DNA of 64,000 nt from Rhodocyclaceae bacterium. GTDB lineage: Bacteria; Pseudomonadota; Gammaproteobacteria; Burkholderiales; Rhodocyclaceae. Made by a program: the position numbers and the translations under genes. A model generated the notes under the pieces. It worked only from the letters and a program-made list of their open reading frames with translations, was not told where the DNA came from and made no database searches. Every line of letters starts with the position of its first letter. Position 1 is the first letter of the stretch. Of the stretch, positions 17,692 through 28,400 are shown piece after piece. Where the stretch lies: NCBI GenBank assembly GCA_016791105.1, contig JAEUNM010000069.1, positions 1-64,000 of the forward strand, written 5' to 3'.

Positions 17692-20600
17692 TCAATAGGA
17701 GGATGTTTTTTCCCAATCGGGGTCGTAGCCGCTGCCTTCGGCGGCAATGAGGCGCAAATCCTGGTAGCACTCGGACAGCAGTACCGGCGGCACTTTGGCA
17801 AGCGGCAGCTTTTTGCGATTCCAGTTGTCGCCCGCGGCGGCATGTGCAAACCAGGCACTGAGCAAAGCCACTTTGCGGTTTTCTTCCGGCAGGCCGTTGC
17901 CGGTAAATTCCAGACAGGCGGTAAGGCCCAGCGTGGGAAAGCGCTTTTCGTAGGTGTAGAACCAGCCGCCGTCCTCCGCCGTCCCGCGCGCATAACCGAG
18001 CTTGCCAGCGCGACCGCGCAGCGCAAATGTTTCCAGCACGTGGCCTTTGAATGCATCGATTTCATCCTGCGCGCCCTTGCCGTATGGCAGGGTATAGGCA
18101 CCTTTGCCCAGTTGTTGAAACGGCGGCTCGATTTCGTAATCCGCAAAATGTTGCTGCCAGCCAGCGATCTGGCCCGCATCAAGCAAGGTGTCGTGGGCCA
18201 GACGTACCACGCCGGCGGCCGGCAGTTCGAGCGGATTGTCGTCGCAATCGGTCAGACTGCCGTCGCCAAGCGGGCGGAAAACTTGCACCACCTTGTCATC
18301 CTCGACCACGACCCACAGCAGGCGCTGCACCAGATGCCGCAGCACCGGGTGCTGCTGCAGATAGTCGCGCCAGTCGGCCACCGGCCAAGCGCGCTGGGTG
18401 CATAGGGCTTCGTATAGCCTTTCGGCCTGCATGGCGACGATGCTTTTGATTTCTTTTTTTGCCGAACTGAGCGCTTTTTTGGCGCCGGCAGCGGCTTCGG
18501 CATCGTCATCCTGGCGCGGCTCGGGCAGCGCGGCGATTTTTTTGCCTTCCGGATCGAATAGTTCGATCTTGAAATCCGGCAGCAGACGGGCCGTAAAGCT
18601 GCGCAGGCCGAAGTTCAGATCCAGCGTGCCGGTGTCGTCGAATCCGGCCGCGGGAATGGTACGGTCGGCCAGTTCCGCAAGCGTCCAGCCCTTGCGCTCG
18701 GCCAGCAGTTCGGCCTGGCGCGTAGCTTCCTCCTGAAAGCTTTTGGTGCGGAAGCGCCCGCCTATGGCCAGCATCAGTTGCGTGGCGGTGGGATGCTCCA
18801 CCCAGGCCAGCATGGCAATGAGCGCCCTCCCTTGCGCCGCGCGGGTGCCGAAATACTCTTTCAGATAGCGCTGCACGGGTGCCGCCGCGCGCGCGCCGCA
18901 ACAGGCCGCGGCGACCGCCAGCAAACCTTTGGAGCCGATCGCCGAGCCTTGCGGCGTTTTCAGGAGTGCGGGCAGGAATACGGCGGTCAGTTGTTCCACC
19001 GTCATGTGGCGCCTGGGGTCGTTCTGGTAGGACTGCGGATATTGCTGCATCGACTGGTACGAGGATTGCGCCTGGTTGCGCGCCTGCGTCATGGCGGCCG
19101 CGGGCGTGATGGGCAGCGTGTCTTCGTTGAGCCAGGTTTCCAGAATGAATTGCCCGAATTGTTCGCGTTCGTGTGCTTGCAATGCTGCGCAGTATTTGCG
19201 CAGCACGGCGCCTGGTTCGGGCGACTTCTGGCGCACCGCCTGCACCAGCAGCCAGCGCGCCACCGCTTCGCCCATCGGCTCGCCGGTATCGGCCCAGTGC
19301 AGCGCGGGCAGAGCCTGCCAGGGGAACCAGTGCAACTCTTTGGGCAAATCTTTGGCCAGCCCTTTTTTGGCGTCGGCGGCAAGCGCGGCGCGGTCCAGAT
19401 AGCGTTCGACCGGCTCGCCCAGGGCCTGCAGCGCGTCCAGCATGGCGCCCTTGGCGAGATCGTGTTTTTCTTGCACCACCGCGCCAGCCAGCGCCGGCAC
19501 GGCCGCGGCGTGGCGCAAACGGGCCAGCCACTGTGCCGCTGTAGCGCGCGTCTCAGCCCTGCCGTCGGCCAGGGCGGCGAGGATGCGCGCTTCTTTGCCG
19601 GGGTGGCGGGCGAGCGCTTCCTGGGCGGCGCTGCGGTCGCTCTTGCCGCCCGACAGGGCAAGCCCGAACAGCGCATTGACGAGCTGCGGCGGCTGCACCG
19701 GGAAGCTCGCCGCGGCGCGGAACAGAGCGTCGCGGTTGAAGGCGTAATCCTTGATCGTGTTGCCGTTCAGTTCGCGTAGCAGCAATTCCAGGTGCCGTGC
19801 AAAAAACGGCCACAGATCAGCGTCCGGCCAGGCCGCGAACACATTGCCCCAGCGCGTGCAAAAGGCGCGGAAAAGCCGCTCGCCCGGGATGTTCAGGGCG
19901 GCCAGGGTTTGTTCCAGCTCCAGCAGGCTTGGCCGCCCACCGGCGCGGTGCAGCGCATCCACACATTGCAGCGATACAAAGTCGGGCTCGCCACGGCCAT
20001 CGCGCAGCTTGCCGAACCAGGCCAGAAGTTTGAGCAGTGCGGGCAGCGTAAGGCCCGGCTCGGCGGCGAACTTTTGCAACACCGGCAGATACCGGTAGGT
20101 ATTCAAGTTGCCGATGACGGGTTTGCCCTCAAACTCGGCCCCGGGCGGTCCGTCGCGCTCCAGGCAGGCTGCGATGGTCTGCCTGTTCGCGCCGTCCAGC
20201 AGTGCGTCCAGATGCAAGCGCCAGCTTGCCCCCCGGGCTGCGCTGGCGGCATGATAGGCGCGCGCGTCGGCATTGAATTTTTCGGCCATTGCGTTGAACA
20301 GCGCGCAAAAGCGCTCGAGCGCGCCGGGCGGCACGCGGTTGGCCGCGGCCGACCAGTCTATGACCGGCAGCGCGCAGGTCGGAAGCGCCGCCGTTGCCGC
20401 GCTGCTTTGCGCCGCGCTCGCCCACTCCTGCAGCAGGGCTTGCACCGACGGCGCTTTGTCGGCAGCCGCCGTGTCGCGCGCGTAGTCCAGCCAGCTTTGC
20501 AGATCGCGCCGGCGTCCCAATGCTTCCACCAGACGCAAAGCCTGCGCGCGCTGGTCCGGCTTGCCGTTTTGCACGATGGCCTGCAATGCCGGCAAGGCCG

Positions 20601-21447
20601 AGCCGTCGCAGCGGGTCAGCAGGGGCTCTGCCAAGGCGCGCACCTGCTTGCTGCTGCTGGTGGCCAGTGCTGCCAGTTGCGGTGCGATGGCGGACAAAGT
20701 TTCGCCGCTGGCCGGCGCCAGCATGTTCAGTACGTGCAGGCGCTGGGGTACCGCGGCGGGCGCCAGCAGCGGGCGCAGGGCGTCGAGATGGCGGGCAAGC
20801 GCCTCGGCGTAGCCACGCAGCGCGCGTATCCGGGCAGCGCGGGTGTCAACGCCGTAGCCGGACGTCACGTCGCTGGCGAAGCCGGCTATCCATAGCGTTG
20901 CAGGATTTGCGCCATCTACCGCCAGCATGGCTTCGATTTGCGCAGCGCCTATCGACTGCTCGCCCGGCGCATCGCCGACGCTGTACAAACTTTGAATGGT
21001 GTCGCCGCGCGCGTGCAGCAACAGCACCTCCAGCCATTGCTGCGGCAGCGGCAGCGCAAGTTTGAAGTTTCGCCGCTGACTGGCCGCGCAGGCCTCGATG
21101 AAGCGCGCCCAGCGCAATGCCACGGCCGGGGCAAGCTCGTCGAACACCGCATAGCTCGCCCTGATGGCCGCCTCGCGGGTACGCAAGTCCTCCCTGCTGA
21201 GCCAGCCCGACACGCCCAGTTTTTCGCCTATGGCAGCGTTTTGGGATGCCTCGCCCAGCACCGCCATGGGCTCGCCGTTCAGTACGAAAGCCAGCGCATC
21301 GCGCGCCAATCCGGCGCGGCCGGCACCACCTTCCAGTTTGTCCAGCGGTTCGAGGAATTTGGCGACGCCCTCAAACCAGGCGGCGGGTACCCCAGCCGGC
21401 AATTCGACCTGACCGCCCGAGAACAAACTGCGTATCCACTGCAACAT
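17692..21447 (-). CDS. DUF4132 protein, paralogue A (MolR/YehI-like)
   Basis: About 1,251 aa. It starts with a VPAAWFEGV block shared with its two neighbours. A long helical region with HEAT-like repeats follows (for example AQALRLVEALGRRRDL). The DUF4132 signature comes in the C-terminal third: LLAERKGWTLAELADRT, PAAGFDDTGTLDLNFGLR, the FDPEGKKIAALPEPRQDD strand, and LPLAKVPPVLLSECYQDL near the end. E. coli MolR and YehI belong to this family; the name MolR reflects an old, unsettled link to molybdate regulation. There is no membrane segment, so it is cytoplasmic. I prefer the ATG at 21447, preceded by GGAG/GGGGG, over the one at 21465. It is directly followed by the MoxR gene, so it may be a scaffold or substrate of that ATPase (inference). 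Confidence 0.85.
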   Translation of the reverse strand: MLQWIRSLFSGGQVELPAGVPAAWFEGVAKFLEPLDKLEGGAGRAGLARDALAFVLNGEPMAVLGEASQNAAIGEKLGVSGWLSREDLRTREAAIRASYAVFDELAPAVALRWARFIEACAASQRRNFKLALPLPQQWLEVLLLHARGDTIQSLYSVGDAPGEQSIGAAQIEAMLAVDGANPATLWIAGFASDVTSGYGVDTRAARIRALRGYAEALARHLDALRPLLAPAAVPQRLHVLNMLAPASGETLSAIAPQLAALATSSSKQVRALAEPLLTRCDGSALPALQAIVQNGKPDQRAQALRLVEALGRRRDLQSWLDYARDTAAADKAPSVQALLQEWASAAQSSAATAALPTCALPVIDWSAAANRVPPGALERFCALFNAMAEKFNADARAYHAASAARGASWRLHLDALLDGANRQTIAACLERDGPPGAEFEGKPVIGNLNTYRYLPVLQKFAAEPGLTLPALLKLLAWFGKLRDGRGEPDFVSLQCVDALHRAGGRPSLLELEQTLAALNIPGERLFRAFCTRWGNVFAAWPDADLWPFFARHLELLLRELNGNTIKDYAFNRDALFRAAASFPVQPPQLVNALFGLALSGGKSDRSAAQEALARHPGKEARILAALADGRAETRATAAQWLARLRHAAAVPALAGAVVQEKHDLAKGAMLDALQALGEPVERYLDRAALAADAKKGLAKDLPKELHWFPWQALPALHWADTGEPMGEAVARWLLVQAVRQKSPEPGAVLRKYCAALQAHEREQFGQFILETWLNEDTLPITPAAAMTQARNQAQSSYQSMQQYPQSYQNDPRRHMTVEQLTAVFLPALLKTPQGSAIGSKGLLAVAAACCGARAAAPVQRYLKEYFGTRAAQGRALIAMLAWVEHPTATQLMLAIGGRFRTKSFQEEATRQAELLAERKGWTLAELADRTIPAAGFDDTGTLDLNFGLRSFTARLLPDFKIELFDPEGKKIAALPEPRQDDDAEAAAGAKKALSSAKKEIKSIVAMQAERLYEALCTQRAWPVADWRDYLQQHPVLRHLVQRLLWVVVEDDKVVQVFRPLGDGSLTDCDDNPLELPAAGVVRLAHDTLLDAGQIAGWQQHFADYEIEPPFQQLGKGAYTLPYGKGAQDEIDAFKGHVLETFALRGRAGKLGYARGTAEDGGWFYTYEKRFPTLGLTACLEFTGNGLPEENRKVALLSAWFAHAAAGDNWNRKKLPLAKVPPVLLSECYQDLRLIAAEGSGYDPDWEKTSSY

Positions 21448-21487
21448 GCTTACCCCCAACTCCATGATATTGCCATTGCTGCCGCAA

Positions 21488-21493
21488 ATTATA
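21488..21493 (-). promoter_or_regulatory. Candidate -10 element before DUF4132 paralogue A
   Basis: On the minus strand this is TATAAT inside CGATATAATTT (complement of 21486-21496), 23 nt before the first possible ATG. The identical 11-base word occurs before paralogue C at 29177-29187. The -35 region is poor, so an alternative sigma factor or activator may be needed. It implies that A and the MoxR cassette can be transcribed apart from B and C. Confidence 0.45.
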
Positions 21494-21630
21494 TCGGCCT
21501 GCGCAGCAGGCGAAGAAATTCAGCTGGGGCTTATACCCATTGCGTCAATCCATCACGTCGAAATTGATACCGTCGGCGCGATCGCTGCGGTCGCCCCGGA
21601 CGTGCCACGGCAATTTTTTGCGGACCGCGC

Positions 21631-24600
21631 TCAAGCGCCGGTTCTGTCGCCCCAGTTCGGATCAAAGCCGGAACCGCCGGCTGCAATTTCCTGCAGGTCG
21701 TGGTAGCACTCGGACAATGCGACCGGGGCGACCTTGGCCAGCGGCAGGCGTTCACGCTTCAAGTCATTGGCATCGCCGGAGTCGCTAAACCACATGCTTA
21801 ACAAGGCCACGGTGCCGGATTGTTCGGGCAGGCGGCTACCGGTAAATTCGATGTAGGCGGTCAGTTTGAGGGACTCGATGCACTTGCTATAGGTGCAGAA
21901 CCATGCAACCCAGGTCGGCTCCGGCGGCGCGTAACCACGTTTGATCGCGCGGCCGCGCAATTCCAGCGTTTCGATCAGATGCCCCTGAAAATCGTTGATT
22001 TCATCGTCGGCCGCAAGGGAGGCGGGCAGCACGTAACGGCCGCGCCCGATCTGACGGAACAAGGGCTCGATTGCATAATCGGCAAGATGTTGCTGCCAGG
22101 CGGCGACCTGCCCGGCATCGAGCAGCGTATCGTGCGCAAGTCGAATTTCGGCATCCAGCGGAAGCTGTACGGCGTCGTCGCCGGCATCGGTCAAGCTGCC
22201 GTCGGCCAGCGGGCGGAATATGCACGCGACGTCGTCGCCATCCATTTGTACCCACAGCAGCCTTTGCGCCAGATGGCGGACGATGGGATGGCGCAACACG
22301 TATTCCGCCCAATCCTCATAGCGCCAACTGCGCTGGGTGCACATGGCTTCGTACAAGCGGGTGGTCTGCAACGCAACGATGCTCTTGATTTCCTTGCGCG
22401 CTGCGGCAAGCGCCTGTTTGGCGAGCTTTACACACTCCGCGTCATCGTTCTGGCGCGCATCGGGCAGCGCGGCGATTTTCTTGCCGTCCGGGTTGGTCAC
22501 TTCGATCTTGAAATCCGCCAGCAGGCGCCCCGTAAAAACCCTGTCGCCGTAACTAAGCAGTAGCGCACCCGTGGCGTCGAAGCCAGCCGTGGGAATACTG
22601 CGATCGGCCATTTCGGCCGCGTTCCAGCCGTGCTGTTCGGCCAGCAGTTGGGTGTATTTGTGCGCCGCCGCCTGGAACGTTTTGATGCGGAACCCGGATG
22701 CAAGCGAAAACAGCTCGTGTGTGGCCGAGGCATGGTCCATGGCACCCAGCATGGCGATCAGCGCCAGACCTTGCTTCATCCTGCGGCCAAAGTAGGTCTG
22801 CACATAGCGCCTTACCGTAGGCGCGGCCTGGACGCCGCAACAGGCGGCGGCCAGCGCGAGCAGTCCGGCGCTGGCGAGTGCATCGCCTTTTTCTCGCCGC
22901 ATGTAGTCCGGTAGCAATTCCGCAGCCAGTTGTTCGGCCGTCAAACCGCGCGCAAGCTGTTCTGCATACTGCGCGCGGTTGGCGTTCCAGGGCGCAAGCA
23001 GCATCTGCGCTTGCTCAAGCGCGAGCGGATGCGCCTCTTCCGCCGAGAGGGTGCGCGTGTCTTCCTCGATCCACGCCTGCAGGACGATTTGCCCCAACTG
23101 TTCGCGCTCGCGCGGCCGCATGAGCGCGCAGTAGCGCGCCAACAGCGTGCCGGGGCGGGACGACTTGCCACGCCAGCTTTGCACCAGCATCCATTGCAGC
23201 AGTTCCGGTGCCACGGCTGCGCCATCACTGGCCCAATGCACTGCGGGTAGTTTTTGCCACGGAAAGAATGCCAGTTCGGCGGGCAACCCCTTTTTCAGCG
23301 CCTTGCGCGCCTGAGCGGCGTAGGCCTCGCGGTCCAGCAAACTTGTTATCGGCTCTCCCAGCGCTTCCATGGCATCGAGCATGGCACCCAAGGCAGCGTC
23401 GTGCTTTTCACGCGCTGCGGCGCGAAGCAGGGCGGGAATCGCCTCGACCTGCCGCAGGCTTCCCAACCACCGGGCCGCAGCGAGCCGCGCCTCGGCCTTG
23501 GCGTCGTCCAGCGCCGCCATGATGCGCGGCAACTTGTCCGGAACTGCGCTCAGCGCCGTACGGGCGCGCGCGGCGTCGGCGCGGCCGCCGGCCAAGGCCA
23601 GCGCGAATAAACAATTGACCAGCAGGGGAGGAAGCTCGGGAAAGCTCGCGGCCGCGCGAAATAAAGCACGCCGCCGGGTGCCATAGCCGAGCAGGCTGCC
23701 ATGTTCCAGTTCGTTTATCAATAATTGAATGTGCTGCGCAAAAAACGGCCACAGATCGTCCGCGCACCATCCGTCCTGTTCGAACAGGGACCAGTTATCG
23801 CAAAAATAGCCAAGCGCCGCCTCCGGGCCGTAGCCCAGCCCGGCCATGGCGAGTGCAAGTTCAGGCAAAGACAGGTCGGGATCGTGCAGGCGCACCAGGC
23901 TCGCGCATTGCAGCAGCAGGTCGGAGGGAGCGTCCTTGAAATTCTGCGATAGCCCGAAATAAACGATCGCTTTGCAAATTGCCGGAAAACTTACGCCGGG
24001 TTGGGCTGCGATTGCCTTGATCGCCTGCTCGGAGTACGGCAGGCGCGTCCGACTTACGTAAGTGTCGGCCGGCGTGCGCGGTACCGGCGGACCGTCGTTC
24101 TGCAGATAGGCCAGCAGTTCGGGAACGTGGTCGGCGCAATACTTTTCGTAGCTGAGCGCACCGCATGAATTCGCCGACCCGGCACGAGCCGCTTCCATTC
24201 GCCGCAGGCGCGAATTCGCCCGTTCCACCCTGATTTCGATTGCCGCCCGAAATTTAGCCATGGCGGCCGGCGGCAACGGGTTGGCTGTGCCACGCCAGTC
24301 CACTTGCGGCGGCTCGCAAACCAGCCCTCCCAATCCGGCGGCATGCGCCGCATCCTTGGCGTCCCACTCGTGCAGCAGACCGTGCACGGCGGCGGATGGG
24401 TCCGCCGCCGCAAGCGCGCGCGCACCCGTCTCAAGGTCGGCGCGGCCGCTTTCGCGGGCAAGGTTCAGCAAAAGCCGCAAAGCGTGAGCGCGCTGCTCAG
24501 ACCTGGCCGCACCCGCCGCAAGATTTTGCAGCGCAGGCAGCATGTGCTCACCGCAACGCCGCAATAACTGCGCCGCGGCACTGCGCACTTTAAAGCTTCC

Positions 24601-25386
24601 GGACGCAGCAAGTTCGCACAGTTCGGGGGCGTACAGACGCAATGTCGCATCGGGTACCGTGCCAAGAATGCGCAGGACGTCCTGCCGCTCCGACGGCGCG
24701 GCCGCGCATAGCGCGGGGCGCAGAACCGGCGCGTGGCGCAATAGTGCATCTGCGTAGCCGGGGAGCGCACAAACCAAGCGCCGGCGCCTTTGCAGGCGCA
24801 AGCTTATGAAGCTGCGGTCGCCCCATTCAGGCAGCGGAACCGGCACCGGGCCGGCAGTGAATGCCGCACGCCAGAGCGTGGCAGGGTCGCAACCCTGCTC
24901 GGTAAGCAGGGACTCGATAAGTTCCGCACTCAAGGTGGGAGGGTCAATGCGCGTGGGGCTGACAGCCGTTACCGGCGCGCCCACGCTGTGTTCCAGCAGC
25001 GCTTCGAGCCAGCTTGATTCCGGCGCCAGGCCCAGGCATAGCGAGTCCGCAGCGGTGCCCGCGCAAGCGCCGATGAAGCGTGCCCAGCGCAGTGCGATGG
25101 AGATGGGTAGGGCCGCAAATTGTGCGTAAAGACTGGGCCGCTCGTCCCCGCCCGAGTGCGCTTGCGCGTAACCGGTCACACCGATCCGGATGCCGATTGC
25201 GCCGCGCTGGTGCGCCACCGCCAGTACCCCGGCGGACTTGCCGCTCAGTACGTAAGTTTCGACTTCCAGCGCCAGCTCTTGTAGCGGGGCCAGCCAGACA
25301 CGCAGCGCTTCCAGCCAGGCGGCAGGGACACCGTCCGGGCTTGCCGGGCCGAACATTTGGACATTTTCTGCGGAATCTGGAGTCAT
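21631..25386 (-). CDS. DUF4132 protein, paralogue B
   Basis: A 1,251-aa paralogue of the genes on either side. It has the shared N-terminal VPAAWLEALRVWL block, helical repeats, and the DUF4132 core: LLAEQHGWNAAEMADRS, PTAGFDATGALLLSYGDR, NPDGKKIAALPDARQNDD, and LPLAKVAPVALSECYHDL before the C-terminus. Compared with A it keeps the core but differs widely in the repeat region, so duplication is old rather than recent. Gaps are 48 bases to C upstream and about 165 bases to A downstream, the latter containing a promoter-like element. Role unknown; it probably acts with the MoxR/VWA cassette. Confidence 0.85.
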   Translation of the reverse strand: MTPDSAENVQMFGPASPDGVPAAWLEALRVWLAPLQELALEVETYVLSGKSAGVLAVAHQRGAIGIRIGVTGYAQAHSGGDERPSLYAQFAALPISIALRWARFIGACAGTAADSLCLGLAPESSWLEALLEHSVGAPVTAVSPTRIDPPTLSAELIESLLTEQGCDPATLWRAAFTAGPVPVPLPEWGDRSFISLRLQRRRRLVCALPGYADALLRHAPVLRPALCAAAPSERQDVLRILGTVPDATLRLYAPELCELAASGSFKVRSAAAQLLRRCGEHMLPALQNLAAGAARSEQRAHALRLLLNLARESGRADLETGARALAAADPSAAVHGLLHEWDAKDAAHAAGLGGLVCEPPQVDWRGTANPLPPAAMAKFRAAIEIRVERANSRLRRMEAARAGSANSCGALSYEKYCADHVPELLAYLQNDGPPVPRTPADTYVSRTRLPYSEQAIKAIAAQPGVSFPAICKAIVYFGLSQNFKDAPSDLLLQCASLVRLHDPDLSLPELALAMAGLGYGPEAALGYFCDNWSLFEQDGWCADDLWPFFAQHIQLLINELEHGSLLGYGTRRRALFRAAASFPELPPLLVNCLFALALAGGRADAARARTALSAVPDKLPRIMAALDDAKAEARLAAARWLGSLRQVEAIPALLRAAAREKHDAALGAMLDAMEALGEPITSLLDREAYAAQARKALKKGLPAELAFFPWQKLPAVHWASDGAAVAPELLQWMLVQSWRGKSSRPGTLLARYCALMRPREREQLGQIVLQAWIEEDTRTLSAEEAHPLALEQAQMLLAPWNANRAQYAEQLARGLTAEQLAAELLPDYMRREKGDALASAGLLALAAACCGVQAAPTVRRYVQTYFGRRMKQGLALIAMLGAMDHASATHELFSLASGFRIKTFQAAAHKYTQLLAEQHGWNAAEMADRSIPTAGFDATGALLLSYGDRVFTGRLLADFKIEVTNPDGKKIAALPDARQNDDAECVKLAKQALAAARKEIKSIVALQTTRLYEAMCTQRSWRYEDWAEYVLRHPIVRHLAQRLLWVQMDGDDVACIFRPLADGSLTDAGDDAVQLPLDAEIRLAHDTLLDAGQVAAWQQHLADYAIEPLFRQIGRGRYVLPASLAADDEINDFQGHLIETLELRGRAIKRGYAPPEPTWVAWFCTYSKCIESLKLTAYIEFTGSRLPEQSGTVALLSMWFSDSGDANDLKRERLPLAKVAPVALSECYHDLQEIAAGGSGFDPNWGDRTGA

Positions 25387-25434
25387 TGGTTTAGTGTTGA
25401 TACAGTCTGATCCGGCAACGCTGAGGTGCTTGAT

Positions 25435-28400
25435 TTAGTCGGCTTGACCGAGCTTACCGTCCTGCGCGAACAGCTGCAGGTGTCGATAAACTTCTGCAAG
25501 CAAAACGGGCGGTACGTCGGTAAGTGGCAGGAGGCGTGTACCTCGCCCCAGTGCGGAATCGGTGGCTTCGAATGACAAACCGCCCAGCGTGGCCTGTTGT
25601 GCCGCCTCCGCGGCGGCATCCGGCTTGGTGGTCAGGATCGCCGTGACCGCCAAGCGCGGAAACAGGCGCTTGTAATAGCGGGTTGCGCCGCCCTGCTTGG
25701 GGCGGTCGGACTCGTAACCGAGCTTGCGCGCGTGTTGGCGCAAGGCGGCGAGCGGGACGCGGCGGTCCGCGTAATCCAGGATTTCACGCACCTCGGCATG
25801 TTCGGCACGCGCCGCATAACGGCCATTGCCCAGCTGCGGGAATAGTACATCTATTTCGTAGTCCAGCAGGTGCCGCCGCCAGGTGGCGATCTGTGCGTCA
25901 TCGAGCAGCAGATCGTGCGCAAGGCATACTTCGGCATCCGCACTCAGCGTGATTTGATTTTCGTTGGCATCGCTAAGACTGCGGTCGCTCAGCGGCCGGA
26001 AAACCTGCACCAGCCGGTCGCCCTCGAGTTCCACCCAAACCAGGCGCTGCGTCAATCGTTGTAGCACCGGATGCGTATTCAGACAGCGTTCCCATTCGGA
26101 ATAGCGCCAGCGCCGTTGCGCGCACAGGGCATCGTACAGGCGATCGGTGTGTTCAGCCACGATGAGCTTGATTTCCTGCTGGGTGGTTTCCAGCGCCAGC
26201 CTGGCGGCGCGTACGGCAGCGGGATCGTCGCCCTGGCGTGGCTCGGTCAGGGCGACGACTTTTTTGCCCTCCGGGCTGAATATTATGGTTTTAAACGATC
26301 GTTGCAGGCGTACCGAAAAGCTGCGACTACCGTAGCTTAGTTGCATTGCGCCCGTGGCGTCGAAGCCGGCGGTGGGTACGCTGCGGTCGGCCAGTTCGGT
26401 AATCGTCCAGCCGCGGCGCTTGGCCAGTTGTTCGGTTAGACGCGCGGCTTCGACACGTATGCCCTCGGTGCGGAAGCGGCGCGAAACCGACACCAGCAGG
26501 TCGGTCGCGGCGGCATGGTCCATGCTGGCCAGCATGGCCAGTAGCGCTTTGCAGTGGGGGGGCCGCTGGCCGTAAAACTCGTCGAGAAAGCTGCGCACCA
26601 GTGCTACCGCCGCGCGCCCGCAACAACAGGCGGCCACGGCCAGCAGCCCTTTGCTGTCCAGGATGGTGGTAAAGGCATCGCGCTGGACCAGGGGCAGCAG
26701 CTTTTCCGTCAGTTGTTCGGTCGTGAGCGCACTAAAGGGGTGACCATGGAATTGCGCGGGATGTTCGCGCATGATTTGCTGCGCGAAACGGGCGTTGCCG
26801 GCGGCGCGCGCTGCACACGCACCTTCTTCCCACAGCGCGCCTTCCTTGTTGAGCCAAACTTCGAGGACGAATTGACCGAATTTTTCGCGATCCGGCTCGG
26901 CAAAAAGTGCGCAGCGCCGGCGCAAGGGGCTATCCGGCTCGGGCGACTTGCTGCGCACGGCCAGTACCATCAGCCAGCGCACCACGGGCAGAGGGACCAG
27001 CGATCCGTCGCCGGCCCAACGCAGCGTGGGCAGCGCTTCCCAGGGAAATGACGCCAGATCCGTGAATAAATCGGCACCCAGTGCGTCGCGCGCCTCAGCC
27101 AGGATGGCTTGTTCGTCAAGCGCGGGCGGCGCAGTGCTGCCGAGCGCGTCGAGCACATTCTGCAAGGCGGATTTGACGACCGCGTCGGGTTCTGCGGCTG
27201 CAGCCTGAGTCAATACGGGAATTGCCTCTGCGCCGCCCAGGCGGCCCAGCCACTGGGCGGCGGAAATGCGCAGTTCGGTTTTGCCGGCGGCGAGTGTCGC
27301 GCCTATGCGTGCGGCCAGACCGAGGCAAGGAATCAAGGCATCCTGCGCGGCGCGACGCTCGGCCTTGGCGTCCGCCAGCGCGATCTGGCACAGCGCCTTG
27401 ACCAGGGCGCGCGGCTGCTGCGGGAAAGTGCGCGCGGCGTCAAACGGGCCACTACCCGCATGGCCACCGCACTTCAGCAAATCTTCTACCAGCAGGTCGA
27501 TGTGGTGGGCAAAGTACGGCCAGCGGTCGGCGTCTGGCCAGTCTGCCGCCAGGCGGTGTTCATGGCGGCAGAACATATGTAGCACTTTGACGGGCCGCAT
27601 GCCCGCGCCGGCCAGAATTTCGCTTAGTTCCAACAAGCTCGGCCTGGCCTGGGCGCGATGCATGGCGTTGAAACATGCGCAGGCGATGGCATCGTCCATC
27701 AAGCCGAAAAATGCCAGCAGTTTGAACAGCAGCACCGGGCTTATCTGCTCGGCTGCGGCAAGTTTGGGCAGTGCGGTGCCCAGCATGCGGCGAAACGGGG
27801 AGGTAGCGCGCAAATGCGGGAAGGGCGAGACAGCGGGCGGGCCGTCGCTGGTCAGGCTGCGTTCCAGGAACGCGAATGATTCTCCATCCAGCGCAGCGAT
27901 CAGTTCCGGTTTGTTGTGCCAGGTGTTGCCCTGTGCCACGGCGGCGGCGTAGGCGGCACTTTCATCGGTGTTGTGGGCTTCGATCGCCGCATTCAGTTCC
28001 GACTGAAATTTAGCCGGCAGAGCGGGCGGCAACGGGTTTGCCGCCGCAGACCAGTCTATCGCGGGCAGTACGTAGGGCAGTTGCGCCGGAAGCCGGGCAA
28101 GCAAGGCATCGTCGGCCGCCCATTCGCGGGCCTGGGCTTTGACCGCCGGGGCTTTATCCGCAGCGGCGATGTGGCGCGCTGCGGCCACCCATGCCTCGCG
28201 GCGGTGCACGGTGCCCAGATAATCGAGCAGGCGCAAGGCGCACAGGCGCTGGTCGGCCTTGGCATTGCGCGCAATGTTCTGCAGGGGTGTGAATACTTCG
28301 TCCTCGCTGTGCCCGAGCAGAACTTCCGCAGCGCGCCGCACTTCCTTGTCGGCAGAGGTGGCCAAACTGCAAAGTTGCGCTGCCAGGTCACGCAGGGTTT